Assembly: GCF_007860135.1 (NCBI RefSeq)
Contig: NZ_SJPV01000001.1
Span: 688,236-752,235, forward strand
Direction of reading: 5' to 3'
Source of the DNA: Novipirellula artificiosorum
Lineage (GTDB): Bacteria > Planctomycetota > Planctomycetia > Pirellulales > Pirellulaceae
Length of the DNA: 64,000 nt
The translations under genes were made by a program, and so were the position numbers. Below, one piece after another: positions 1 through 10,000 of the stretch (the stretch's first letter is position 1; every line of letters starts with the position of its first letter). The notes under the pieces were generated by a model. It was not told the origin of the DNA and made no database searches. It saw nothing but the letters and a program-made list of their open reading frames with translations.

Positions 1-1923
1 ATCTTGGTCAATATCTGCAAATGCTACCGACGTGGTCCACGTGCTGCCACGCAGTCCCACTTCCTCTGTCACGTCGGTGAAGGTGCCGTCGCCATTGTTT
101 TGGAACAAACGGTTTCTTCCAATGCTTGCGGCTAGCAAATCTGGAAAGCCATCGCTATTGACGTCTGCAACCGCCACCCCCTGAGAGTACCCGGTGTCGC
201 CGACGCCAGCCCAGGGCGTCACCTCCTGGAAACGTCCTGCTCGATTGCGAAACAACCGGTTCGGCAGCGAGTCGTTTTGCATCGGCGTGCCGTCTTGGTT
301 GGTGTAGTAAAGGTCGGACCATCCATCCAAATCAAAATCGATCGCAGCCGAAGCGCCTCCGCCACTTTGGTAGATCCAAAGCCCCGATTCTCCACGGTCC
401 GCTTTGCCGATCTCACAGGTGTGATTCAATCCACGATCCGTTGCCTGATCCGAAAACCGGATCATGGAATGGAACTGCTTCCCTTTGGATTGCGAGGCAA
501 GACTTCGCTGCGCGTTCCAATCGAGTTTCGGCAAGCTACCAAGATCCATTTTTCTCGCGATCAGAGAATCGGGATCTTGCCAAGGGGTTTTCGCCGACAT
601 TCCGCCTCGAATCTCGGCATAGACCTCTGCAAGGGTGGGATCCCGCTCGGCCGTCATACGCGACGCCGCGCGCAACCAAGCTGCCGCTTCCCAGCTGCGA
701 CCGAGTCCGTGCAATTGCTTTGCCACTTGAACCGTAATCTTCTGCGAGTTGTACTGCTTGGGGTTCAACAAATCGACCGTATCCCGCATCGAGGTGATCT
801 GGCCGGCTCGCTCCGCCACGACGCGTGAAGGTTTCTGCATGCCCAACTCGGCCAATCCCGCCGCTAACCGATTCAACGCTTCGCCGTTGTTCTCGTCCAG
901 CAGCGCCGCTTGCCAATACGCACGGGTCGCCTGCTCAATGTTGCCATGGTTTTCCGACCAGATCCCAGCGGCGATCCAGTACTGGGGTTGTTGTTCCATC
1001 TGTTCCGGCAGCGACGCCATCCACTCGGCCATCGCCGCCTCGTCGCCGAGTTCCGCGAGCGCACGACCATAGTGCGCATAAGCCGCCTGAAACTCCGGAT
1101 ACTTCTCGACGACCGGCTCAAGCAACTCAGCGACGGTCTTCCAATTCGCTTGATAGGCTTCGCCTCGAGCGGTTGCGAACTGAGGGCGTAGGTCGTCGGG
1201 ATAGTGCTGTTGCGCGTATTCAATGATCGCCTTGTCATTTTGCGGCCGAGTCATATCCGACAGCATGACCAATTCATTGACGCCCCCATGGGATCGCATG
1301 ACCAGCCACTGCAAATGGGGTCCCGCCTCGCGTTGCAGGCCTAGCGAGGCATACAACCCAGCGAGGTTGGTCCGGATCGCCGGATCCTTTGGATGGAACT
1401 TAACCGCCGACTCGAGTACCTTTAGCGCATCATAAGGTCGCCCTAGCGTCATCCACGTGTGACCCAATTTATCCAATCGTGTGTTGGACGGAATCGAGGA
1501 AAAATCGATCGCCTCTTGGTAGAAACTGACGGCGGCATCCAGGTCCCGCGTGGCAACGGCGTGATCACCCGCCAATTCCAAAAGACTGGCGTCCTCGGGC
1601 TCGATCATCAAGGCCTTTCGAATCCACTGTTCCGCCGAAGCGACGTCGCCACGGCGCAGCGCCTCGCTTGCCGATCGCTTCATCGCATCACTGCTGAGGA
1701 TCACTTTGTGCGGCTTGGTGACCGGAGCCGATGCCACCGAAGGCGGCTCCTCCTCGGCACCGTCCCGCTGACAACCCACGATGCACACCACCGCCACGAC
1801 GTAGCCCAGCAGCAGAAATCGTGTCAGTGCAGCAAACCCAAATCGTGAATTGACCAGGGCGATTTGGGCGCAGCGAGAACAACGCGGGTGTCCGTCCAGC
1901 GATTGATCACGCATAAATCCCAT
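1..1923 (-). CDS. TPR and FG-GAP (CRTAC1-type) lipoprotein or membrane-anchored protein, 5' part
   Basis: The reading frame stays open from the ATG at 1923 to the window edge, giving 641 residues with the C-terminus missing. An apparent hydrophobic anchor at about residues 34-51 ends in a lipobox-like Val-Gly-Cys. About 400 residues of TPR-like helical repeats follow. From about residue 520 there are FG-GAP/VCBS-type repeats with DxDxDGxxD calcium-binding loops (for example DFDLDGWSDLYY and DVNSDGFPDLL). Proteins of this layout in planctomycetes usually end in an ASPIC/UnbV domain, which would lie outside the window. They are thought to act outside the cytoplasm in binding or adhesion; no reaction is known. 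GGAAGG lies 3 bases before the chosen ATG, supporting it over the ATG at 1914. The start overlaps the end of the upstream dehydrogenase gene by 17 bases, suggesting one operon. Confidence 0.85.
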   Translation of the reverse strand, partial: MGFMRDQSLDGHPRCSRCAQIALVNSRFGFAALTRFLLLGYVVAVVCIVGCQRDGAEEEPPSVASAPVTKPHKVILSSDAMKRSASEALRRGDVASAEQWIRKALMIEPEDASLLELAGDHAVATRDLDAAVSFYQEAIDFSSIPSNTRLDKLGHTWMTLGRPYDALKVLESAVKFHPKDPAIRTNLAGLYASLGLQREAGPHLQWLVMRSHGGVNELVMLSDMTRPQNDKAIIEYAQQHYPDDLRPQFATARGEAYQANWKTVAELLEPVVEKYPEFQAAYAHYGRALAELGDEAAMAEWMASLPEQMEQQPQYWIAAGIWSENHGNIEQATRAYWQAALLDENNGEALNRLAAGLAELGMQKPSRVVAERAGQITSMRDTVDLLNPKQYNSQKITVQVAKQLHGLGRSWEAAAWLRAASRMTAERDPTLAEVYAEIRGGMSAKTPWQDPDSLIARKMDLGSLPKLDWNAQRSLASQSKGKQFHSMIRFSDQATDRGLNHTCEIGKADRGESGLWIYQSGGGASAAIDFDLDGWSDLYYTNQDGTPMQNDSLPNRLFRNRAGRFQEVTPWAGVGDTGYSQGVAVADVNSDGFPDLLAASIGRNRLFQNNGDGTFTDVTEEVGLRGSTWTTSVAFADIDQD

Positions 1924-3997
1924 GGACCTTCCGCGAATGGAGTCTCGACGTCTTACTCACTTGCTTCTCGATCTTCACTTGACGCGGCCCGGCTGTGGAT
2001 CGATTTGCGTGGCACTTTCCGGCATCGGCTTTCTCCTGGTTCGAAAACAGGCTATAGCGATCGACAAGGGTTTCCGCGATCACAAGTTCACTCCCCCCGG
2101 CAAGCCCTCGGACTGCCTTTTGACGAAACTCTGGGACATCAAGCAGTTGCAACAAGAGCGAAAAAACCAAGGGATCCTTCCCGCTGATCAGTGCATCGAT
2201 TGCGCTACGTCGCACCGCGAGCTCCACCTCCGCATTGGTTGCAATTTCACGCAGTTTTGGAAAGAGGGATGCGTCGCCAAACTTGACGGTGAGGAATTGT
2301 GCTTGGCTGCGCACCGCGGCATCCGTGCTGGCCGCCAACGATTCATAGACCGCCGGCCACTGCGGAGGCATCTTCAAACGGCCTTGTGTTTTGATCGCGG
2401 TTGTGATTTCTACGAGCATCCCTTTCTGGGCGTCGAGGTTGTCCACCTCACCCAGCGCAATCAAAAGGGTGTTGATCGCCGTCGGATCGGCAGCGGCGCG
2501 TCGATAAATGTACTGACGCACGATCGGAATCTCGGATTGCATGGCCAAAGCCAACGAGCGGGTCGTGTCATCCCGCACCAAAGGTTCCGTCGCGTACCAA
2601 AGCATCAGCGGCAGATTGTGGTCCGCCACGTCGACGGCATGACTCAGCAGGTGTTCCAGAATTGTCCAGCGGTCATCGAGCGGTAGACGCTGCAGCAAAC
2701 TGGCGAGTGCCAAGCGAACGACGGGCGACGGATCGGAAGCAGCCAAGTCGGCAAGCGCATCGAGATCGTCCGCTTTCCCATCGGGTGCATCGAGCTGAAC
2801 CGCCCATGCCCGCAAGTATTCCGATTCATCCCCTTGTTCTTGGCGAAGACGATCACGATGGACGGGCGATAAAAGACCGCATGCCTGCAAGGTCCAAATC
2901 GCTCTCAAACGAAGCGGCACCGCAGCATCGCTAAAGGCGATTTGCTCCAGCGATGCGGTCAACGACGAGCGGTCCTGCAACTTGCTTGATCGCTGTTGCA
3001 GAATCTTCCGAGCCATCCGCGCGAACCACTCATGCTTATGCAAATGAAGTGCGACAAGTGAATCGTTCGATTCCTTCGATAGATCGACTGGGCGGGTCTT
3101 CGCTTCGCCATAGCTGATCCGATAAACACGACCATTGGTCCGATCCCAACTCTCTTGATCGGCACGGTGACATGCGTTCTTGTCGTACCAATCGATCAGG
3201 TAGACCGTGCCGTCCAGAGCGTATTTTAGATTGATGCCACGGAACCATTGGTCATTGGCAAACAGAAAATCGTGGCCGTGCGAAGCGAGATAGCCACTGC
3301 CTCTGCGATGAAGGATGTCGTTATTGATCCGATTGCCATGAATATTGTCCATCAAAATGGAACCTCGATACGAATCGGGCCAATTGTCGCCCAAGTAAAT
3401 CATGGCTCCACAATGAGCATGCCCTCCACCAGCGGCTGCGGTATCGTCATGCCGCGCCGCGTCATTGCGTCCGCCCCACCATGCATGATCGCTAATCTTG
3501 CCAACGTAGTGAGCGCTATCCGGCCGATCATCGCCATCTCGATCGGGAAGGAACATCAAGTAAGGAGCGGCACCCACCCAGACGCCACCGAACCCAAGCT
3601 CCATGCCGCTGACCAAATTCAATCCTTCGACGAATACCTTGCGAGCATCGAACAAGCCGTCTTGGTCGGTGTCTTCGAGGATTACGATTCGATCTTCGCC
3701 CTGGCCTTGGGGAGCCCGAACCGGATACGTGTGGGCCTCGGCAATCCGAAGCCGCCCGCGAGCATCAAAGGCCATTGCGATCGGCTGGTGCACCATCGGT
3801 TCCCCAGCAGCCAGTTGTACCTGAAAGCCGTCCGGAACCGTCATCGCTGCCGCGGCGGCTTGGGGCAACAGGCCTGCATTTTCGGGGAGCCCCGCTGACG
3901 TTGGCTTGGCAACCGCGTCGGGCTCGATTGCAACGGCCGACAAAAGGGAAAATGCGCCCCAAAAAACGCTGAGAAGAAGCAATCTGACAAGCTGCAT
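1907..3997 (-). CDS. PVC-type membrane-bound dehydrogenase, internally deleted and C-terminally truncated
   Basis: A signal peptide (about residues 1-23) precedes a beta-propeller dehydrogenase domain of the planctomycete PVC family (TIGR02604-like) and HEAT-like helical repeats (about 310-640). Recognisable blocks are VPDGFQVQLAAGEP, GFGGVWVGAAPYL, AAGGGHAHCGAMIYLGDNWP and NGRINNDIL-like. Compared with the family as I know it, the propeller is about 125 residues short: DGDDRPD runs directly into HYVG near position 3525. The end is also abnormal: after NQEKADA (about 2030) the frame gives a basic tail unlike the family, while another frame reads KVPRKSIHSRAAS, which resembles the expected family sequence. 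The usual C-terminal haem-binding CxxCH domain is absent. The ORF is open, but the product is probably non-functional or reduced. Full-length homologues are thought to oxidise sugars or related compounds in the periplasm. Confidence 0.8.
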   Translation of the reverse strand: MQLVRLLLLSVFWGAFSLLSAVAIEPDAVAKPTSAGLPENAGLLPQAAAAAMTVPDGFQVQLAAGEPMVHQPIAMAFDARGRLRIAEAHTYPVRAPQGQGEDRIVILEDTDQDGLFDARKVFVEGLNLVSGMELGFGGVWVGAAPYLMFLPDRDGDDRPDSAHYVGKISDHAWWGGRNDAARHDDTAAAGGGHAHCGAMIYLGDNWPDSYRGSILMDNIHGNRINNDILHRRGSGYLASHGHDFLFANDQWFRGINLKYALDGTVYLIDWYDKNACHRADQESWDRTNGRVYRISYGEAKTRPVDLSKESNDSLVALHLHKHEWFARMARKILQQRSSKLQDRSSLTASLEQIAFSDAAVPLRLRAIWTLQACGLLSPVHRDRLRQEQGDESEYLRAWAVQLDAPDGKADDLDALADLAASDPSPVVRLALASLLQRLPLDDRWTILEHLLSHAVDVADHNLPLMLWYATEPLVRDDTTRSLALAMQSEIPIVRQYIYRRAAADPTAINTLLIALGEVDNLDAQKGMLVEITTAIKTQGRLKMPPQWPAVYESLAASTDAAVRSQAQFLTVKFGDASLFPKLREIATNAEVELAVRRSAIDALISGKDPLVFSLLLQLLDVPEFRQKAVRGLAGGSELVIAETLVDRYSLFSNQEKADAGKCHANRSTAGPRQVKIEKQVSKTSRLHSRKVHGIYA

Positions 3998-4080
3998 GAG
4001 TGAGCCTATTCGAAGAAGCGATGAGTCAACCAGCGGGTGCTGGTTGATTATAACTCAACGCATCGCAATCGGCACATTGG

Positions 4081-5703
4081 CTAGGACAACCAGCTGGGCA
4101 TCTCACCGACCGCAGGCAAGTCGATCGTTTTGACTCGCGTGACCGCGTCGATGCTCTCGATTTCCGCCAACGCTTCGGCGGGTACCTCACCATCGAGACT
4201 CAACACGCCAATCGAAGGCCCACCGGGCGCGTTGCCTTCGCGACCGACAGCCATTTGAGCGATGTTGACCCCATGGCTGCCGAAGATCGTTCCGACGCGG
4301 CCGATGATGCCCGGGACGTCGTTGTGGGCGAAAACCAACAGTTTGCCATCCAGAAACGACTCCAGCCGGTATCCATCAAGCATGATCAATCGTGGCATGT
4401 TCTGGCCCAACACCGCACCGCCTGCGGTTACCGTTCGACCACCACCGGATACCTTGACCGTGATGCTCGAAGAAAACGCGCCTTTTTCGTGGCGTTTTTC
4501 TTCGCTCAACTCGATTCCTCTCTCGCGAACGAGCATTTCCGAATTCACGATGTTCGCATCGTCGACAATTCGCTCAAGCAGACCGGCACAGAGTGCATTG
4601 TTCACAACGCGAGTGTCCTTCGACGCGATCTCACCACGATACGTGATCGACACCTGATCGATTCCGCCACCGTGCCATTGGGCCGCCAGCAATCCAATTC
4701 GATGAGCCACATTCAAGTAGCCGCGAAGCTCTTCGAGGGTTTTGGGGTCGAGCGAGGCGACATTGACGCTATGGCGAATCTCACCGGTCTTCAAGTACTT
4801 GATCAACAAGTGGATGCCTTCGACCGCAACCTGAGTTTGCGCTTCCTCGGTACTCGCACCGAGGTGCGGGGTGCAGACGACATTGGGCATGCCGAAGAGT
4901 GGATTGTCGGTGCAGGGTTCCTTCTCGTAGACATCCAGCGCCACGCCTCCAAGTTTTCCACTGTTCAGTCCTTCGACGAGAGCATTGATGTCGTAGATGC
5001 CACCGCGAGCGGCGTTGACCACGCGAAGTCCTGGTTTGACCTTTTCGAGTTGGGCGTGACCGATCAACCCTTTGGTTTCAGGCGTCAGCGGTGTGTGAAC
5101 GGTCAGGTAGTCGATTTGTGGCAACATCTCATCGACCGTCGCGACTCGATTGACCCCAATCGCAGCTGCCTGTTCATCGGTCAAGAACGGGTCGAACGCG
5201 ATGACATTCATCTCGAACGCGATCGCCCGCGATGCGATTTCGCGGCCGATTCGTCCCATACCGACGATGCCCAGCGTCTTGCCGGCGACTTGTTTGCCCA
5301 TGAACTTTTTGCGGTCCCAACGTCCTTCGACCAGACTCTGGCTTGCTGCGGGGATGTTACGGCTGAGCGCTAACATCAAAGCAAAGGCATGTTCGGCCGT
5401 GCTGACCGTGTTTCCAGCCGGCGTGTTCATCACGACGATGCCACGACGAGTCGAAGCGGCTTTGTCAATGTTGTCCGTTCCCACTCCGGCGCGAACCAGC
5501 GCACGCATGCGGGTGTTACCTTCAAGAGATTCGGCGGTGATCTTTACGCCGCTACGTAAAATGGCGCCATCGAATTCGTTCAACGCCGAACGAAGGGCTT
5601 CGCCCGACAATCCGGTACGAACTTCGTATTCGATGTTCGCTTCCGCTTCGAGGATGTCGATGCCTTCTTGGGCGATGTCGTCAAGAACAAGGATACGGTG
5701 CAT
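4081..5703 (-). CDS. serA: D-3-phosphoglycerate dehydrogenase
   Basis: The 540-residue enzyme oxidises 3-phosphoglycerate to 3-phosphohydroxypyruvate with NAD, the first step of serine synthesis, in the cytoplasm. The N-terminal half is a D-2-hydroxyacid dehydrogenase with GMGRIG at residues 148-153 (dinucleotide binding), the NAARGG arginine motif and the HLGAST histidine motif. An intervening allosteric-type domain (about 320-450) and a C-terminal ACT domain (about 465-540, beginning near FAHNDVPGIIG) follow, matching the long Bacillus/Mycobacterium type. The start at 5703 (MHRILVLDD) fits the family; the frame is open 24 codons further upstream, but that extension has no family similarity. 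serC lies just upstream in the same orientation, so the two probably form a serine operon. Serine feedback through the ACT domain is a family expectation, not visible here. Confidence 0.96.
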   Translation of the reverse strand: MHRILVLDDIAQEGIDILEAEANIEYEVRTGLSGEALRSALNEFDGAILRSGVKITAESLEGNTRMRALVRAGVGTDNIDKAASTRRGIVVMNTPAGNTVSTAEHAFALMLALSRNIPAASQSLVEGRWDRKKFMGKQVAGKTLGIVGMGRIGREIASRAIAFEMNVIAFDPFLTDEQAAAIGVNRVATVDEMLPQIDYLTVHTPLTPETKGLIGHAQLEKVKPGLRVVNAARGGIYDINALVEGLNSGKLGGVALDVYEKEPCTDNPLFGMPNVVCTPHLGASTEEAQTQVAVEGIHLLIKYLKTGEIRHSVNVASLDPKTLEELRGYLNVAHRIGLLAAQWHGGGIDQVSITYRGEIASKDTRVVNNALCAGLLERIVDDANIVNSEMLVRERGIELSEEKRHEKGAFSSSITVKVSGGGRTVTAGGAVLGQNMPRLIMLDGYRLESFLDGKLLVFAHNDVPGIIGRVGTIFGSHGVNIAQMAVGREGNAPGGPSIGVLSLDGEVPAEALAEIESIDAVTRVKTIDLPAVGEMPSWLS

Positions 5704-5807
5704 GGTTTCGGTTTGGATAGAAATGACGGTGGATGTTGAAAGGCCTGCCCCTCGGGGCAATGCGAAAAAAATCATTGCTGCAAATGTTCGTCGTCAGCAA
5801 TCAAGAA

Positions 5808-6935
5808 CTAACCGTTCTTGCTGGCAAAATCGGTCATAAAACTCGCCAAGGCTTCGACCCCCTCACGAGGCATTGCGTTATAGATGCTGGCACGAATACC
5901 ACCGATGCTGCGGTGGCCTTTTAGCGAAGCCAACTCGTTCGCCGCGGCTTCCTTCACGAATTTGCCAAGCAACTCATCGCTCGGCAAATTAAACGTCACA
6001 TTCATCTTCGACCGATACTCCGCTTTGGCGTGGCCTAAGTAGAACTCGCGATGGGAATCGATCACATCGTACAACCTTTTGGCTTTCTGCTCGTTGATCT
6101 TCTGCATCGCTTCGAGCCCACCGATGTCATCGGCCAACCAACGGGCAACTTTGCCGAGTGCCCACACGGCGAAGGTCGGTGGCGTGTTCCACATCGAATC
6201 GTTGTCGGCATGGTTCTTATAGGTCATGTAGCCCGCCAAATCGGCCGGCGCATGATCCAACAGGTCGCGGCGAATGATCACCACCGTCACTCCCGCAGGT
6301 CCAGCGTTCTTTTGAGCACAAGCGTACAAGATGCCGTACTTGTTGATTTCAAGCGGCCGCGACAGCAGATCGCTGGATGCGTCACAGACCAAGGGTACGC
6401 CTGCCGGACAGGCGGGTTCTTCACCGAACTGGACCCCTTGGATCGTTTCGTTGCTGCAGTGATAGAGATACGCCGCATCCTCGCGAACCTTGTAATCACT
6501 TGGACTTGGTACGTGATCGTAATTCGAATCCTTCGCATCGTAGATCACTTCAACGTTGCCTTCTTTCTTGGCTTCGCCAAGCGCCTTCTTGGCCCATGAT
6601 CCGGTAACGAGGTATTGAGCGGTCTTGCCATTGCCGCGGATCAGGTTGGCCGGAATCATCGAGAACTGCAAAGCGGCGCCGCCTTGCAGAAAAAGCACCG
6701 CATAATCGTCACTGATGCCATACAGAGCTCGAATCGTGCCTTCCGCATCGTGTAAAATATCGGTGAACACTTGACCGCGGTGACTCAGTTCCATTAGCGA
6801 GGCACCGGCACCGGGCAAGCAGAGCAATTCTTCCTGCAACTGTTTCAGTACCGGAGCGGGCATCGCAGCTGGGCCAGCCGAGAAATTAAAGACGCGGCCG
6901 GTGATTGCATTGGAATCGGTCGCTGTAGCATTCAT
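5808..6935 (-). CDS. serC: Phosphoserine aminotransferase
   Basis: The 375-residue PLP enzyme converts 3-phosphohydroxypyruvate and glutamate to phosphoserine. Family features are the N-terminal FNFSAGPA block, the GGAALQF segment, and the AQKNAGPAG segment containing the PLP lysine; the C-terminus has the HRSIGGIRASIYNAM motif. Length matches the family (about 360). ATG 6935 (MNATATDS) is chosen over an open upstream extension because the family sequence begins about 15 residues later and AAGGAA lies about 10 bases before it. The gene is 104 bases upstream of serA on the same strand, consistent with co-transcription. It is divergent from putA, with 129 bases between the two starts holding both promoters. 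Confidence 0.96.
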   Translation of the reverse strand: MNATATDSNAITGRVFNFSAGPAAMPAPVLKQLQEELLCLPGAGASLMELSHRGQVFTDILHDAEGTIRALYGISDDYAVLFLQGGAALQFSMIPANLIRGNGKTAQYLVTGSWAKKALGEAKKEGNVEVIYDAKDSNYDHVPSPSDYKVREDAAYLYHCSNETIQGVQFGEEPACPAGVPLVCDASSDLLSRPLEINKYGILYACAQKNAGPAGVTVVIIRRDLLDHAPADLAGYMTYKNHADNDSMWNTPPTFAVWALGKVARWLADDIGGLEAMQKINEQKAKRLYDVIDSHREFYLGHAKAEYRSKMNVTFNLPSDELLGKFVKEAAANELASLKGHRSIGGIRASIYNAMPREGVEALASFMTDFASKNG

Positions 6936-7064
6936 CGTTTGCGTGCTTTCCTTCGTAAGTTTTCGCCCAGCCAAACGGGAAAACGATCGGCGGAGCGCTG
7001 GAATGTGAGAGATGGATGAAGAGGATTCTATGCTTCGGGGATTAAGTACGAAAGGTTGCCTGAA

Positions 7065-10000
7065 ATGAATCGTTCTTGGCAAAACGGATCACTTGCAGAC
7101 CGAACCATTGCAATGGCCGCCAAACTGCTGGAAAAAGCGATTCAGCTCCAGACCCCCCAAGAGCGGAGGCAACAGTCGGAATTCGACCGGATGGTCAGTA
7201 ATCCGGAAGATAAGGCGACGCTCGTCGAAATGACCGACCAGGCCTTCCGCACCCACTCGCCCGCCCGCGTCGCCGACCAATTGACCCACTTATTGGACGT
7301 CCAAGGCATCCCCCGATTTTTTAGTCCCATCGAACAAGCGATGTTGCGCGGATTCCAATCGTTCGGCGAATACTTGCCGGGCGTGGCGGTACCAATGGTC
7401 AAAGAGAAGATGCGGCGAGAAACGGCGAACGTCATCCTGCCGGCCGAACCCGACCTGCTCGCCGAACACCTGCAAGCCCGTCAAAGCCACGGTGTTCAAA
7501 TGAACGTCAACCTGCTCGGTGAAGCCATCTTGGGCGAAGCCGAAGCGAGGCGACGGATCGAGCAGTGCTACAAAGCACTGCGGATGCCCGAGTTGGAGTG
7601 CTTGTCGATCAAGATTTCGACCCTCTACAGCCAAATCTCGCCGCTTGCCCGCGATCATTCGATCGCGAAGGTTTCCGATCGATTGGAATCACTTTACCGT
7701 ATCGCGATGAGCGAAAGTGACCCCGAAGCCGGCATCGAGAAGTTCGTCTACCTTGACATGGAGGAATATCGCGACCTGTATCTGACGGCCGATATTTTGT
7801 GTGACACGCTCGACCGCGAAGGGATGGACTCTGTGCATGCCGGTATCGCGTTGCAGGCCTATATCCCCGATTCATTGGGGGTCTTGCAACGGCTGATCGC
7901 TTGGTCGAAAACTCGTGTGGCGTCCGGCAGTCAACCGATTACGATTCGCTTGGTTAAAGGCGCCAATTTGGAAATGGAGCGAGTCGATGCATCGATCCGA
8001 GGCATTCCAAGCGCGACCTACTGCGTCAAACACGAAACCGATGCGAACTTCAAACGAATGCTGCGTCTATTGATCGACGCGGCATCCGCCGGCAGCCTTC
8101 GTGTCGGAGTCGCGTCCCATAACCTGTTTGATGTCGCGCTCGCTCTGATTTGGGCTGACGAACAAAATGCGATGGCAAACGTGCAGTTTGAGATGCTCGA
8201 AGGAATGGCGAACCATCAGCGCCGCGCCATCTCTGCCGAGGACATCGACATGGTCCTCTACGCACCCGCCTGTTTTCGTGATGGGTTCCTCAACGCGATC
8301 GGCTACCTGATCCGACGACTTGATGAGAACACGGGGCCCGAGAATTTCTTACGACATACCTATCGGCTGACGCCCGATAGCGACGATTTCCGAATGCTGA
8401 GCGATGGCTTTCGCAAATCGCTCGAGGCGATGGAAACGGTCAGTGGTGAACCGAGGCGAGCCGGTTTGGTTCGAGGCGTGGGACAAGACGTTTCGTCGAA
8501 GAACTTGCTCGGAGGCAACCCAAAAGCCGAACTCGAACGGTTCGTGAATGAGCCGGATACGGATTGGTCGTTGCCTGGGAATGCAGAGTGGATCGAAGCG
8601 GTGATGAAGACCAAGAAGGGCCAGTGCGTCGATTTACCGCAGACGAACATTTCTAAGCAAGCGGACGTTGCGACTTGCTTTGACCCGTCTCAGCCCGACG
8701 TCCCCGTTTGCCGCTACGTTCCTGCAACGATTCCCGAGGTCCACGCAGCCGTGGACCGAGCCGTCAACGACGAATCAGACTGGGCCAACACGACGATCGA
8801 ACATCGACACGCGTTGCTCCAGCAAACCGCCCAAAATCTGCGAGATCGGCGTGGCGAACTGATCGCGGTGATGGTCGCCGATGGTGGAAAAACCGTAAGC
8901 GAAGCCGATCCCGAAGTGAGCGAAGCGATTGATTTTTGCGAATTCTACCCGCTCTCGGTCAACATTTGGCGGAACCACCCCACCATTCGTTTGCGTCCTC
9001 GCGGTGTCGTAGCCGTTGTGTCGCCATGGAATTTCCCCTTGGCGATTCCGTGCGGGGGGATCGCCGCGTCGCTGGCTGCTGGGAATCGCGTGATCCTGAA
9101 GCCGGCCTCGCAAACCGTCTTGACCGCATGGGAATTGTGTCGAGCGTTTTGGGACGCCGGGGTTCCCGAATCCGTCCTGCAGTGCGTGCCGTGCAGCGGT
9201 CAGACGGCTGAGGCGGGATTGATCAAGAATCCAAGCATCGACACCGTCATTTTGACCGGCGGCACGACCACCGCCAAGCGGATGTTGACGGCTCGCCCCG
9301 ACTTGCACTTGCTGGCCGAAACCGGCGGAAAAAACGCCACGATCGTGACCGCCATGGCGGATCGTGAGTTGGCCGTCAAACATGTCGTTCAATCGGCGTT
9401 TGGACACAGCGGACAAAAGTGTAGCGCCACCTCGCTGCTGCTGCTCGAGGACGAAGTGTTCCATGACAAACGTTTTCGCGACCTGTTGGCCGACGCCGTC
9501 GAGAGCATTCGCGTCGGTTCAAGTTGGGACTTGTCGACTCGGATGGGGCCGCTGATCACGAAGCCTCGAGCCGAGCTCAACCGTGGGCTGAAATCGCTGG
9601 AAGAGGACGAGTCCTGGCTCGTCGTTCCCGAGCACGTCGTCGCCAACCCGAACCTGTACCGGCCTGGCGTGAAATGGAACATTCGCCCCGGCAGCTTCAC
9701 CCATTTGACAGAACTGTTCGGACCCGTCCTTGGCGTGATGCGGTTTTCGCGACTCGAGGAGGCGATCGCCATCATCCGTTCCACCGGCTATGGTCTGACA
9801 AGCGGCATCGAAAGTCTTGACGAGCGCGAAATCGAATTGTGGCGAGAAACGATCCACGCCGGCAATCTCTACATCAACCGACCAACGACCGGCGCCATCG
9901 TGCTGCGGCAACCGTTTGGCGGAGTCGGCCTGAGCGCTTATGGTCCCGGTGTCAAAGCGGGAGGCCCGCACTACGTGTTGGCTCTCATGAATGTCGAGAA

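Noticed and set aside
4255..5373. 372-codon ORF antisense to serA
   Set aside because: It is a long shadow frame opposite a well-conserved gene; no family match.
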